A DNA stretch of 64,000 bases from the NCBI RefSeq assembly GCF_030867145.1, contig NC_134454.1, positions 66,570,308-66,634,307 of the forward strand. Direction: 5' to 3'. The translations under genes and the position numbers were made by a program. The notes beneath the pieces are model-generated. The model saw nothing but the letters and a program-made list of their open reading frames with translations. It made no database searches and had not been told where the DNA came from. Each line of letters begins with the position of its first letter. Position 1 is the first letter of the stretch. Positions 1 to 8,932 of the stretch are shown piece by piece. This DNA is from Opisthocomus hoazin. Its lineage: Eukaryota > Chordata > Aves > Opisthocomiformes > Opisthocomidae.

Positions 1-2288
1 GCCTGTTTGTACCGTTTCAGCTGCATGGGCCAGGAAGAGAGCCAAGTCTTTTTGTAATCACCAATGTGAAGAACTTAACTGAGATTCCTATACGTTTGTA
101 TAATCACTTTTTAAATCTATGTACTTTTTTTAATATCCAGAATGTCCTGTGACAAATAGTTTCACAGTTTAACTACCTACAATGTAAAGTAGGATATCCA
201 GTTGTTTACCAGAAATAATACTGACCTGTCCTGGATAACATCAATAGACATTTTCTGTTAGGACACATTTTCATGAGGATGAATCACACTGAGCTACTCG
301 CAGTATAGAGGTCTACACAGTAGATGTGTTTTAGGGTGCATTTTTATACCCCTTTGTGCCTGCCTTATGCTGCTGGTACTGAAGGCCATACACCCTATTC
401 CTCCCTACTCAGTGTTCCCCAGGCTTCTTTTCTCATTTCCTGCTACTTAGGATAAATTGTCTTGGTGACGAGAAACCTCAATAAGGAGCAGACCTGTACA
501 GTGCGTTTAAATCTAACACTGAGTATTAAATCTGTCACTTGAGTATGCTGTCCAGCTTCACGGAAAAAATTTCTATTTTCTGTGTGGTTTGGTGTAGATT
601 CCATTGTACATATCTTTGTACCTTAAGTATGCAAGTTCATAAACTCTTGAATAGCTTTTTCTTAGAGCTATATATACACACCTTGTCCATTAAGTGCAAG
701 CACAAGGTCAAGATGGCATTGAAACTCTCCCTCGTATTGCTCATGGCAAGAAAACTCAGTCAGGATCAATAGAAGAAAAAAATTACTGTTTCTTTCATGG
801 ACATCATTTTCTGGGTATGTTACAGCTTCGCTCCCCCAAAGTTAGAGACCACTCAGGCATAGACACCGATATTCCACACCTCCCTAGGCTTCAGTTGTTG
901 GTAATGACTGAAACTAGTCTGTCATAATTGTTTCATGTCATTAACCCACAAACACGGTAAGTAAATCTTCTGCCCCAAAAGACTACACATCCCTGACAAA
1001 TGCTGCAGTCATTGCTCTTGCTCTCTTTCATCCTGCACCTGAATACTCAGATAGAACCTGTGGGCATTTCTTATCTGTTACTGTCCTTCAGCCAAAATTT
1101 AAGAAGCCTTAACAGTTACCCTTACTTCAAAATAAGATATCTGTGATTACAAGGGGAAGAATTATAAGAAGCATTGTGACCATTGATACCAGCATGTTTA
1201 TAATTAGCTGCGCTTTGGAGCCTATCACTTTGACGTTAATTTCATCAGCATCAGCTCTGTGACAAAGGGATCACATTTTCAGGTTCACATGCTTAGTGCC
1301 ATATTTCTAAATTAGTACAAATGCATCTAACTTATAATGAAAAGTCAAGCAAAGTGAATTCACTAAAACATTGTGGACCAATAACACAAGGCAGGGATGA
1401 TAACAAAAAAGCATTCACTGCTGAAACCAAGTATGCCAGCCTAGACAAGCAAGTTCTTCCTGGTACCAAAATACACCTTTGAAAACATTGTCCATCTTGA
1501 TATACCAGATATGGCAGTAGTTATCACAAAACTAAAATCCAGAAAGCATCCTATAGTGAGGTCTGACACGAGTGATGGCAAACATACCACCTGTGGACTG
1601 CTGTAACTGTTGTCATCCTTGAGATTACACTTTTTTAAAGTGCTGAACTGAAGCTCTGACACACATCTTGGAAAAAACCAACGCATTTCCCAGAACCTAC
1701 AGGTGATGTTTTTTCCAGCAGTTTTTATTGTATTTAGAGGAATCTCTTGCTAGAAAGAAGTGTCGCTCAGGGGAAAATTCCTTCCTTCCCATCTTTTCGG
1801 GAAATTTAGTCTGTCAGGCTGCGGATAACCTACAGATCTTCTAAAAGCAGCTCTTGAAAATAATTTAGAGCTTAAAGTGAGTGATCCAAGAGAACGTAAC
1901 CAGGTTATTCATATCTTTATTGTCATCTCTTCAGTGTTTGTATGGATCGCCTGTGTAATGAAAGAGTTTTTAGCATGCTTGAACCGTGGCCACGGGCATC
2001 ACAATGCAGACACCTATTTAAAGGTGTCTGGCATTCCAGATGAGGACAGTATCTTTCCTGTCTGTTATTAAAAGAATTGATTGCCTCGTCTTCAGTTTCG
2101 TGACATGAACATGAATCACATTAAAACCATCCTGGAGCTGACTTTTGGAAACCGACATTCCACTGGACATAGAGACTACAGCTGATACTTCAACAGTAGA
2201 CATGGTCAGCAATGGCAAACATCTCATTTTATGCTCGTATGGCAGTTTTTGCACCTCACTCTTTAGTAACTCTTATAAAAAGAAGTCC
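1..2288. other. Non-coding left flank
   Basis: AT-rich sequence with only short, unconvincing open frames on both strands. I see no exon with paired splice signals that I can assign to a known protein, no RNA gene and no clear repeat. It ends at the 5-bp target duplication of the provirus. Confidence 0.6.
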
Positions 2289-2293
2289 TTGCT
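2289..2293. repeat. Target-site duplication, left copy (TTGCT)
   Basis: TTGCT immediately precedes the 5' LTR and recurs immediately after the 3' LTR at 8928-8932. A perfect 5-bp duplication fits a retroviral integration and is the length usual for ERV-L-type elements (gamma-like elements give 4 bp, beta-like 6 bp). It also shows the two LTRs belong to the same insertion. Confidence 0.9.
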
Positions 2294-2706
2294 TGTCCTG
2301 GGTTTGGCCAGAACAGGGTTAATTTTCACCGGACTCCAGGAAGGGGCACAGCCGGGGGGTGGGGGCTGACCCCACCTGGCCAAACGGAGCCCGGTATTCC
2401 ATACCATGTGACGTCACGCTGGGTTCCGGTGGGGGGGGCGGCGCGGCGGGAACGCTCTCGCGGCTTGGGCGGGCGCAGCGCCGGTCCGGTTTTCGGGAGA
2501 GCGGCTGTTGTACGGTTCGTGGCTGTGTTTTCTCCTTATTTGTATCGTTGTTGTTCCTGTTTTCCCTCTGTTTGCTGTTCTGTTAAACTGCCCTTATCCC
2601 GACCCACCAGTTTCTGCCTCTTTCTTCCCATTCTCCTCCGCACGCCGGCGGGGGGAGGGGCGGCCGCGTGGCGCTTTTGTTGCCGGCGGCAGCCGAAACC
2701 AAAACA
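2294..2706 (+). repeat. 5' LTR, 413 bp
   Basis: It starts TGTCCTGG and ends CCAAAACA, an imperfect terminal inverted repeat that obeys the TG...CA rule. Comparison by eye with 8515-8927 (constant offset 6221) shows no mismatch. The LTR is GC- and CpG-rich in its centre, lacks a TATA box, and contains a palindromic CRE and GGGCGG-type Sp1 motifs. No AATAAA is present. The retained CpGs agree with a young age, because methylated CpGs decay quickly. Confidence 0.95.
2409..2416 (+). promoter_or_regulatory. CRE/ATF palindrome in 5' LTR
   Basis: TGACGTCA is the full palindromic cAMP-response element. It sits about 115 bp into the LTR, upstream of a GC-rich Sp1-like segment, and is probably the core activator site of this TATA-less promoter. 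Confidence 0.6.
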
Positions 2707-2712
2707 TTAAAT

Positions 2713-2730
2713 TGGCGCCCAAACGTGGGG
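2713..2730 (+). other. Primer-binding site, tRNA-Lys(1,2)-like
   Basis: TGGCGCCCAAACGTGGGG lies 6 nt after the 5' LTR. The 3' end of tRNA-Lys(1,2) pairs with TGGCGCCCAACGTGGGG, the site used by foamy viruses. This copy differs by one extra A in the central A run, which would bulge in the primer duplex. Location and near-perfect match make the assignment strong. Confidence 0.85.
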
Positions 2731-2840
2731 CGGGGATAACGGCAGGGCTGAGCAGCGGGTGTTAAAACTGCTTTCTTAGATTTTGTTAAATTTTGTTGTA
2801 GGCATTTTTTTCTGTGTTACTTAAATAGTCGCCGGTAAAA

Positions 2841-4835
2841 ATGTTTCTGTCTTTCATCAGATGGTTGTGGTTTTTGAATCCGTACTTGCTGTACTTGTTC
2901 CCTGTGGTGCTATTCATCGTCACGGGGAAAAAGATCAGGATGATAATTTTGCTCTACCTTACGATATCGACTTATGATGTGATAACATCACTGTGCATGA
3001 AATTAGTCTTGTATTTGCATGCGGCACTGCGGTCATTTCCGTACCTCGGATCCTATGTCTTAGAATTTGTGAATAATCAAACCCAGTCTGTGGGGAAAAC
3101 CGAAGGGGATACCTCCCCCCACTCTTTCGCCCCCCCTCTCTCCCTCAGGCTGGTCCTAACTGCTTTTGAGAATTTCGAGTACCCGTGGGATGCTCAGGGC
3201 AGCACTCTCCTTTTGTTATGCCTCCTGAATGGGTTGCAGGTTTTGTTTAGGGTTAAGCAAGTCGTTAAGAACATCGTGCAGAGACCTGCCCCGGGGCCGG
3301 ATAGCTGTGAGTGGCTGGGTGTGTGGGACAGCATGGGCAGGTGTCTAGAGCAGTGGGCACCCCCGGTGTGTTTTAAACTCACCCCTGAACAAATACAGAA
3401 ACCGGACAAACTAGTAAAATATCTGAAAAAAGTGTGCTGCCACCCTGGGAACTCCAGAGAGACACAGATCACCACAATGTGCTGGGGTCTGGCCCACGCC
3501 TACCGAGCCCTGTTCAACACTGTTCAGAGCCCTAAAGGGGAAAGGGGGGGGAATGAAGCAGCAGGCACTGCAGCTGGCGCTGCCCCCCCAGCCGGCCCTG
3601 CAGCCCCTCCAGCCCAGCAGGCAGTCACAGCCCCCCAGACTGGCACCGCCGCTGCCACAGCTGCAGGGCCTGCCTCGGTTTCCCCAGCGGGCACAGCAGC
3701 TGCTCCAGCCCCAGCTCCAGCCGCAGGCACAGTGACTGAGCCCAATGACCAACCTGTGCAGGTAGCAGTCGCCCCCGTAAAACTAAAGAAAGACGCAAAG
3801 AGAGCAGATCGCTCCGGGAGGGATGATGATGAGCCAGGGTCATCACGGGAGATAGAGACAGAGATCATCACCCGGTCCCTGTCCCTGGGCGAGCTGCGAG
3901 ACATGCGGAAAGATTTCAGCCGCCACCCAGGTGAGCACATTGCCACCTGGCTGCTGCGGTGCTGGGATAACGGGGCCAGCAGCTTGGAGTTAGAGGGCAA
4001 GGAAGCCAAGCAGCTGGGATCCCTGGCCAGGGATGGGGGCATTGACAAGGCCATTGGGAAAAAGGAACAAGTCCTCAGCCTCTGGAGGAGACTTCTCTCA
4101 GGGGTGAGGGAGAGATACCCCTTCAGTGACGATTTTGTATGCTATCCTGGCAAGTGGACCAATATGGAAAGGGGTATTCAGTACTTGAGGGAATTGGCTG
4201 TGCGGGAGCTGGTTTACTGTGACACAGACGATGAGCAGGTACCCACAGACCCAGATGAACTCCAGTGCTCACAATCCATGTGGAGGAAGTTTGTGCGGAG
4301 CGCACCCTCCTCGCATGCCAACTCACTGGCAGTTGTAAACTGGAAAGGTAAAGACACACCAACAGTGGACGAGGTGGCTGTCAGACTCCGCCAATATGAG
4401 GAAAGTCTCTCTTCCTCCCTTGTCTCAGCTGTAAATAAATTGTCCCAGAAGGTCCAGCGACTCGAACAGAGTATGTCCTACTCCCCACCTGTACGGGCCA
4501 GTGTCTCAGCTATTAGGGGCAAGCGTTTCTCTGCTCAGGAGAGGGAATACAGAGGCTATACACCCCGGGGCACCCTGTGGTTCTACTTGCGTGACCACGG
4601 AGAGGACATGAGGAAGTGGGATGGAAAACCCACCTCAAGTCTAGAGGCCCGAGTACGTGAGTTGCGAGGTAAAACAATCACCAAAGGGGATTCTGTTAGG
4701 AAAAGTGCCGCTCCAGTTTCCAAAAGCCAGCTCTCCAGACCAGGTAGAAAGTTTGACCTTGATTCTGATCCTCTGGAGGGGACCTCCAAGTCATTTTTAC
4801 AGCAGGTGAGCAGCAATTTCTCTGACGAGGATTAG
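2841..4835 (+). CDS. gag: Retroviral Gag polyprotein (intact, 664 aa)
   Basis: Structural polyprotein of the provirus. The AUG at 2841 has A at -3 and follows a short leader after the primer site. Residues about 7-28 and 33-60 are strongly hydrophobic and look like a signal anchor or two membrane helices, unlike the myristoylated or basic matrix of most retroviruses. Residues about 240-306 are an Ala/Pro/Gln-rich linker, followed by an acidic/basic patch. From about residue 341 a helical region resembles ERV-L-type capsid, then a short coiled-coil-like stretch (about 525-550) and a basic tail ending in acidic residues. No CCHC zinc knuckle occurs, and the last 200 or so residues contain no cysteine; foamy-virus Gag likewise lacks Cys-His boxes. 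The frame ends in UAG and continues open into pol in the same frame. The capsid assignment rests on position and resemblance, not on a search. Confidence 0.88.
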   Translation: MFLSFIRWLWFLNPYLLYLFPVVLFIVTGKKIRMIILLYLTISTYDVITSLCMKLVLYLHAALRSFPYLGSYVLEFVNNQTQSVGKTEGDTSPHSFAPPLSLRLVLTAFENFEYPWDAQGSTLLLLCLLNGLQVLFRVKQVVKNIVQRPAPGPDSCEWLGVWDSMGRCLEQWAPPVCFKLTPEQIQKPDKLVKYLKKVCCHPGNSRETQITTMCWGLAHAYRALFNTVQSPKGERGGNEAAGTAAGAAPPAGPAAPPAQQAVTAPQTGTAAATAAGPASVSPAGTAAAPAPAPAAGTVTEPNDQPVQVAVAPVKLKKDAKRADRSGRDDDEPGSSREIETEIITRSLSLGELRDMRKDFSRHPGEHIATWLLRCWDNGASSLELEGKEAKQLGSLARDGGIDKAIGKKEQVLSLWRRLLSGVRERYPFSDDFVCYPGKWTNMERGIQYLRELAVRELVYCDTDDEQVPTDPDELQCSQSMWRKFVRSAPSSHANSLAVVNWKGKDTPTVDEVAVRLRQYEESLSSSLVSAVNKLSQKVQRLEQSMSYSPPVRASVSAIRGKRFSAQEREYRGYTPRGTLWFYLRDHGEDMRKWDGKPTSSLEARVRELRGKTITKGDSVRKSAAPVSKSQLSRPGRKFDLDSDPLEGTSKSFLQQVSSNFSDED

Positions 4836-4910
4836 AGGGGCCCTGCCTCCAGCCAGGTGGAGGAAAGGGACAACCGTGTCTATTGGACGGTGTGGATTCG
4901 GTGGCCTGGC
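4833..4910 (+). promoter_or_regulatory. Candidate gag-pol stop-codon readthrough element with pseudoknot
   Basis: The gag stop UAG (4833-4835) is followed after a 10-nt spacer by a perfect 6-bp stem, CCTCCA (4846-4851) with TGGAGG (4858-4863). The entire 6-nt loop GCCAGG (4852-4857) is complementary to CCTGGC at 4905-4910, giving a possible H-type pseudoknot with a 41-nt second loop. Gammaretroviruses use a UAG, an 8-nt spacer and a pseudoknot to make Gag-Pol by readthrough. Gag and pol here are in the same frame, so no frameshift is required. The structure is inferred from base pairing only. Confidence 0.6.
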
Positions 4911-7900
4911 ACGTCAGATCCACAAGAGTATAAAGCTCTAGTGGACACTGGTGCACAGTGTACTTTAATGCCATCAGAGTTCAAAGGGTCAGAGTCCATT
5001 TGCATTTCGGGAGTGACAGGGGGGTCCCAAGAGCTGAGTCTACTGGAGGCTGAAGTGAGCCTCACTGGGCAGGACTGGCAGAAGCACCCCATTGTAACTG
5101 GCCCCGAGGCTCCGTGCATCCTTGGGATAGACTATCTTAGGAGAGGCTATTTCAAGGACCCAAAGGGGTATCGGTGGGCTTTTGGCATAGCTGCTGTGGA
5201 GACGGAAGAAATTAAACAGCTGTCCATTTTGCCTGGTCTCTCGGAGGATCCTTCCGTTGTGGGGTTGCTGAGGGTTGAAGAACAACAGGTACCCATCGCG
5301 ACCACAACGGTGCACCGGCGACAGTATCGTACCAACCGAGACTCCCTTCTCCCCATTCATCAGCTGATCCGCCAGCTGGAGAGTCAGGGAGTGATCAGTA
5401 AAACTCGCTCACCCTTTAATAGTCCCATATGGCCAGTGAGAAAATCTACTGGAGAGTGGAGACTGACAATAGACTACCGTGGCCTGAATGAAGTCACACC
5501 ACCGCTGAGTGCTGCTGTGCCAGACATGCTAGAACTTCAATATCAGCTGGAGTCAAAGGCAGCCAAGTGGTATGCGACAATTGACATCGCTAATGCATTC
5601 TTCTCCATCCCTTTGGCAGCAGAGTGCAGGCCACAGTTTGCTTTCACCTGGAGGGGCATCCAGTACACCTGGAATCGACTGCCCCAGGGGTGGAAACACA
5701 GTCCCACCATTTGCCATGGACTAATCCAGACTGCACTGGAAAAGGGTGAAGCCCCAGAACATCTGCAGTACATCGATGACATCATTATATGGGGCGACAC
5801 AGCGGAGGAAGTTTTTGAGAAAGGGGAGAAAATAGTTCAAATCCTTCTGAAAGCCGGTTTCGCCATTAAGCGAAGTAAAGTCAAGGGACCTGCGCAAGAG
5901 ATCCAGTTTTTGGGAATAAAATGGCAGGATGGGCGCCGTCAAATCCCAATGGATGTCATCAACAAAATAGCAGCTATGTCTCCACCAACCAGCAAAAAGG
6001 AAGCACAGGCCTTCCTGGGTGTTGTGGGTTTTTGGAGGATGCACATCCCAAATTACAGCCAAATTGTGAGTCCTCTGTACCATGTGACCCGGAAGAAGAA
6101 TGATTTTGAATGGGGCCCTGAGCAACGACAGGCATTTGAACAGATTAAACGGGAGATAGTTCATGCCGTAGCCCTTGGTCCAGTCCGGTCAGGGCAAGAT
6201 GTTAAAAACGTGCTCTACACCGCAGCCGGGGAGAATGGCCCAACCTGGAGTCTCTGGCAGAAAGCACCAGGGGAGACTCGAGGTCGACCCCTGGGGTTCT
6301 GGAGCCGGGGATACAAAGGATCCGAGGCCCGCTATACTCCCACTGAAAAAGAGATTCTGGCAGCATATGAAGGCGTTCGAGCTGCTTCAGAAGTGGTCGG
6401 CACTGAAGCACAGCTCCTCCTAGCACCACGATTGCCGGTCCTGGGCTGGATGTTCAAAGAGAGGGTCCCCTCTACGCATCATGCCACCGATGCTACGTGG
6501 AGTAAGTGGGTCGCTCTTATCACCCAGCGCGCCCGAATGGGAAACCCCAGTCGCCCAGGAATTCTGGAGGTCATCATGGACTGGCCAGAAGGCAAAGATT
6601 TTGGAGCATCGCCAGAGGAGGAGGTGACACGTGCTGAAGAGGCCCCACTGTATAACAAGCTGCCAGAAGATAAGAAACAGTATGCCCTGTTCACGGATGG
6701 GTCCTGTCGCATTGTGGGGAAGCAGCGGAGGTGGAAGGCTGCTGTATGGAGCCCTACACGACAAGTCGCGGAAACTGCCGAGGGAGAAGGTGAGTCCAGC
6801 CAGTTTGCAGAGGTGAAAGCCATCCAGCTGGCTTTAGACATTGCCAGTCGAGAGAAGTGGCCAGTGCTCTATCTTTACACTGACTCTTGGATGGTGGCCA
6901 ATGCCTTGTGGGGGTGGCTGCAGCAATGGAAGAAGAACAACTGGCAGCGCAGAGGCAAACCTATCTGGGCTGCCCCATTGTGGCAAGATATTGCTGCCCG
7001 GCTAGAGCAGTTGGCTGTAAAAGTCCGTCACGTGGACGCCCACGTCCCTAAGAGTCGGGCCACTGAAGAACATCAAAACAACCACCAGGTAGATCAGGCT
7101 GCTAAGACTGAAGTGGCTCAGGTGGATCTGGACTGGCAACATAAGGGTGAACTCTTTATAGCTCGGTGGGCCCATGACACCTCGGGCCACCAAGGAAGAA
7201 ACGCGACATACAGATGGGCTCGTGACCGAGGGGTGGACTTGACCATGGACACTATTGCACAGGTTATCCATGAATGTGAGACATGCGCTGCAATCAAGCA
7301 AGCCAAGCGGGTAAAGCCTCAGTGGTATGGAGGACGATGGCTAAAATATAAATACGGGGAGGCTTGGCAGATTGACTACATCACACTGCCACAAACCCGC
7401 CAAGGCAAACGCTATGTACTCACAATGGTGGAGGCCACCACCGGATGGCTGGAAACCTACCCTGTGCCCCATGCCACCGCCCGGAATACCATCCTGGGCC
7501 TGGAAAAACAAGTCCTGTGGCGACATGGCACTCCCGAAAGAATCGAGTCGGACAACGGGACTCACTTTCGCAACAGCCTCATAGACACCTGGGCCAAAGA
7601 ACACGGTATTGAGTGGGTGTATCACATCCCCTACCATGCACCAGCCTCTGGAAAGATCGAACGTTACAATGGGCTGCTAAAAACCACTTTGAGGGCAATG
7701 GGGGGTGGGACTTTCAAAAATTGGGATACGCATTTAGCAAAGGCCACCTGGTTGGTCAACACCAGAGGGTCCACCAACAGGGCTGGTCCTGCCCAGTCAA
7801 AACCTCAGCGCCCAGTAGAAGGGGATAAAGTCCCTGTAGTGCACATGCGGAACATGTTAGGGAAGACAGTTTGGGTTAGTCCTGCCTCGGGCAAAGGCAA

Positions 7901-8021
7901 GCCCGTCCGTGGGATTGCTTTTGCTCAAGGACCTGGGTGTACCTGGTGGGTAATGCGGAAGGATGGGGAAGTCCGATGTGTACCTCATGGGGATTTAATT
8001 TTGGGCGAGAATAGTCCATAA
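4836..8021 (+). CDS. pol: Retroviral Pro-Pol: protease, RT, RNase H, integrase
   Basis: The frame is open from just after the gag UAG (4836) to UAA at 8019-8021; a GTG at 4857 is used here only for residue numbering. Protease: DTGA at 30-33 with the LGIDYL flap-side motif at 89-94. Reverse transcriptase: catalytic Asp243 and the YIDD box (305-308), preceded by LPQGWKHSP. RNase H: TDGS with Asp614, then the acidic FAEVKA and YTDSW motifs. Integrase: an HHCC zinc site (HDTSGH ... CETC), a D,D-35-E triad at Asp840, Asp899 and Glu935, and a C-terminal SH3-like part. The first AUG in frame (4968) falls after the protease Asp, so an active protease cannot start there; synthesis as a Gag-Pol fusion by UAG readthrough is the simplest model. 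No stop or frame break is seen. No dUTPase follows integrase. Confidence 0.93.
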   Translation, partial: RGPASSQVEERDNRVYWTVWIRWPGTSDPQEYKALVDTGAQCTLMPSEFKGSESICISGVTGGSQELSLLEAEVSLTGQDWQKHPIVTGPEAPCILGIDYLRRGYFKDPKGYRWAFGIAAVETEEIKQLSILPGLSEDPSVVGLLRVEEQQVPIATTTVHRRQYRTNRDSLLPIHQLIRQLESQGVISKTRSPFNSPIWPVRKSTGEWRLTIDYRGLNEVTPPLSAAVPDMLELQYQLESKAAKWYATIDIANAFFSIPLAAECRPQFAFTWRGIQYTWNRLPQGWKHSPTICHGLIQTALEKGEAPEHLQYIDDIIIWGDTAEEVFEKGEKIVQILLKAGFAIKRSKVKGPAQEIQFLGIKWQDGRRQIPMDVINKIAAMSPPTSKKEAQAFLGVVGFWRMHIPNYSQIVSPLYHVTRKKNDFEWGPEQRQAFEQIKREIVHAVALGPVRSGQDVKNVLYTAAGENGPTWSLWQKAPGETRGRPLGFWSRGYKGSEARYTPTEKEILAAYEGVRAASEVVGTEAQLLLAPRLPVLGWMFKERVPSTHHATDATWSKWVALITQRARMGNPSRPGILEVIMDWPEGKDFGASPEEEVTRAEEAPLYNKLPEDKKQYALFTDGSCRIVGKQRRWKAAVWSPTRQVAETAEGEGESSQFAEVKAIQLALDIASREKWPVLYLYTDSWMVANALWGWLQQWKKNNWQRRGKPIWAAPLWQDIAARLEQLAVKVRHVDAHVPKSRATEEHQNNHQVDQAAKTEVAQVDLDWQHKGELFIARWAHDTSGHQGRNATYRWARDRGVDLTMDTIAQVIHECETCAAIKQAKRVKPQWYGGRWLKYKYGEAWQIDYITLPQTRQGKRYVLTMVEATTGWLETYPVPHATARNTILGLEKQVLWRHGTPERIESDNGTHFRNSLIDTWAKEHGIEWVYHIPYHAPASGKIERYNGLLKTTLRAMGGGTFKNWDTHLAKATWLVNTRGSTNRAGPAQSKPQRPVEGDKVPVVHMRNMLGKTVWVSPASGKGKPVRGIAFAQGPGCTWWVMRKDGEVRCVPHGDLILGENSP

Positions 8022-8514
8022 ATAAATTGTATAAAGTTAGTTGTTAAATAACCCTGTCACTGTCTGTTATCACTGTTATAATTGTTATATTTTGTACCAG
8101 TAGTAGCATAGTAAGAATTGTCCAGATTAAAGAAGGATGGACTTTTTCGATGAAAACCTAGCAGAGCACAGCGATGATGGAACTGGACCTGGTTTTCAAC
8201 AACTGGCATCCAGCAACTTCATCAAGATCAACATCTCCTGCAGACTGTGGGCACGGGCTGCACCAGATACATCAGCCGTGAGCTCCGGATGCAGCAAGTG
8301 ACCGCCCATCACCACACATCACCTCTCCCGCCATGGAAGACCATAACGACAGATGGAGCCTGAAGTCATGGATTAAATGAACTCAATGGACACTTTAGAG
8401 TGATGATCCATAGACTAAAGGAATGATATCTGGAGACAGGAGAAGTGGTGGTGATCAACCGGACAGTGGGGGACCTGGGCATGACGTAGATGGTATGGAA
8501 TAAGGGGTGGATAA
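8022..8514 (+). other. Proviral 3' non-coding stretch and polypurine tract
   Basis: 493 nt between pol and the 3' LTR without a meaningful frame: no env and no dUTPase. AATAAA at 8021-8026 overlaps the pol stop, and ATTAAA lies near 8125. The last 18 nt (8497-8514) are mostly purine (GGAA, AAGGGG, GGA separated by single T) and are the likely plus-strand primer tract. The rest may hold RNA export or packaging signals, but nothing specific is visible. Confidence 0.6.
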
Positions 8515-8927
8515 TGTCCTGGGTTTGGCCAGAACAGGGTTAATTTTCACCGGACTCCAGGAAGGGGCACAGCCGGGGGGTGGGGGCTGACCCCACCTGG
8601 CCAAACGGAGCCCGGTATTCCATACCATGTGACGTCACGCTGGGTTCCGGTGGGGGGGGCGGCGCGGCGGGAACGCTCTCGCGGCTTGGGCGGGCGCAGC
8701 GCCGGTCCGGTTTTCGGGAGAGCGGCTGTTGTACGGTTCGTGGCTGTGTTTTCTCCTTATTTGTATCGTTGTTGTTCCTGTTTTCCCTCTGTTTGCTGTT
8801 CTGTTAAACTGCCCTTATCCCGACCCACCAGTTTCTGCCTCTTTCTTCCCATTCTCCTCCGCACGCCGGCGGGGGGAGGGGCGGCCGCGTGGCGCTTTTG
8901 TTGCCGGCGGCAGCCGAAACCAAAACA
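8515..8927 (+). repeat. 3' LTR, 413 bp
   Basis: Reads the same as 2294-2706 throughout, including TGTCC start, CA end, CRE and GC-rich core. It is followed by the second TTGCT. As the downstream LTR it could act as a promoter reading toward ADAMTS6, whose CpG island begins about 20 kb further on in the same orientation. Confidence 0.95.
8630..8637 (+). promoter_or_regulatory. CRE/ATF palindrome in 3' LTR
   Basis: TGACGTCA at the position equivalent to the 5' LTR site. It could drive outward transcription into the flanking DNA. Confidence 0.55.
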
Positions 8928-8932
8928 TTGCT
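8928..8932. repeat. Target-site duplication, right copy (TTGCT)
   Basis: Second copy of the 5-bp duplication, directly after the CA end of the 3' LTR. Confidence 0.9.

Larger units (their letters stand above)
2294..8927 (+). mobile_element. Complete env-less endogenous retrovirus, ERV-L/class III-like
   Basis: Full provirus of 6634 bp in the order 5' LTR, primer-binding site, gag, pro-pol, non-coding stretch, purine-rich tract, 3' LTR. It is flanked by a perfect 5-bp duplication. Both coding frames are open over their whole length and the LTRs read as identical, so the insertion is very recent and could be polymorphic in the population. No env frame exists: only 493 nt separate the pol stop from the 3' LTR. 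Class is inferred from the 5-bp duplication, the Lys(1,2)-type primer site shared with foamy viruses, the LTR ends of bird ERV-L type, and a Gag without a zinc knuckle. Mammalian ERV-L elements carry a dUTPase after integrase, and none is seen here. Placement in class III is probable, not proven; a phylogeny of the RT domain would settle it. Confidence 0.93.

Noticed and set aside
2093..2185. Exon-like stretch after CGTCTTCAG reading FRDMNMNHIKTILELTFGN to a stop
   Set aside because: A plausible acceptor and a short open frame, but I cannot match it to any protein, including CENPK, which neighbours ADAMTS6 in mammals. No upstream partner exon was found.
1490..2230. Apparent similarity between 1499-1590 and 2152-2230 (both with ATGGCAAACAT)
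   Set aside because: The match is confined to a short word, and the rest does not align convincingly.
2359..2765. Open frames of 75-100 codons inside the 5' LTR and leader (and copies at 8580-9022)
   Set aside because: They arise from the GC-rich LTR, occur in both LTRs because these are duplicates, and have no domain. The LTR explains them.
3411..4054. Long minus-strand frames within gag
   Set aside because: Shadows of the Ala/Pro-rich gag codons, with low-complexity composition and no recognisable domain.
8022..8514. Possible env gene
   Set aside because: Too short and without a frame, signal peptide, furin site or fusion peptide.
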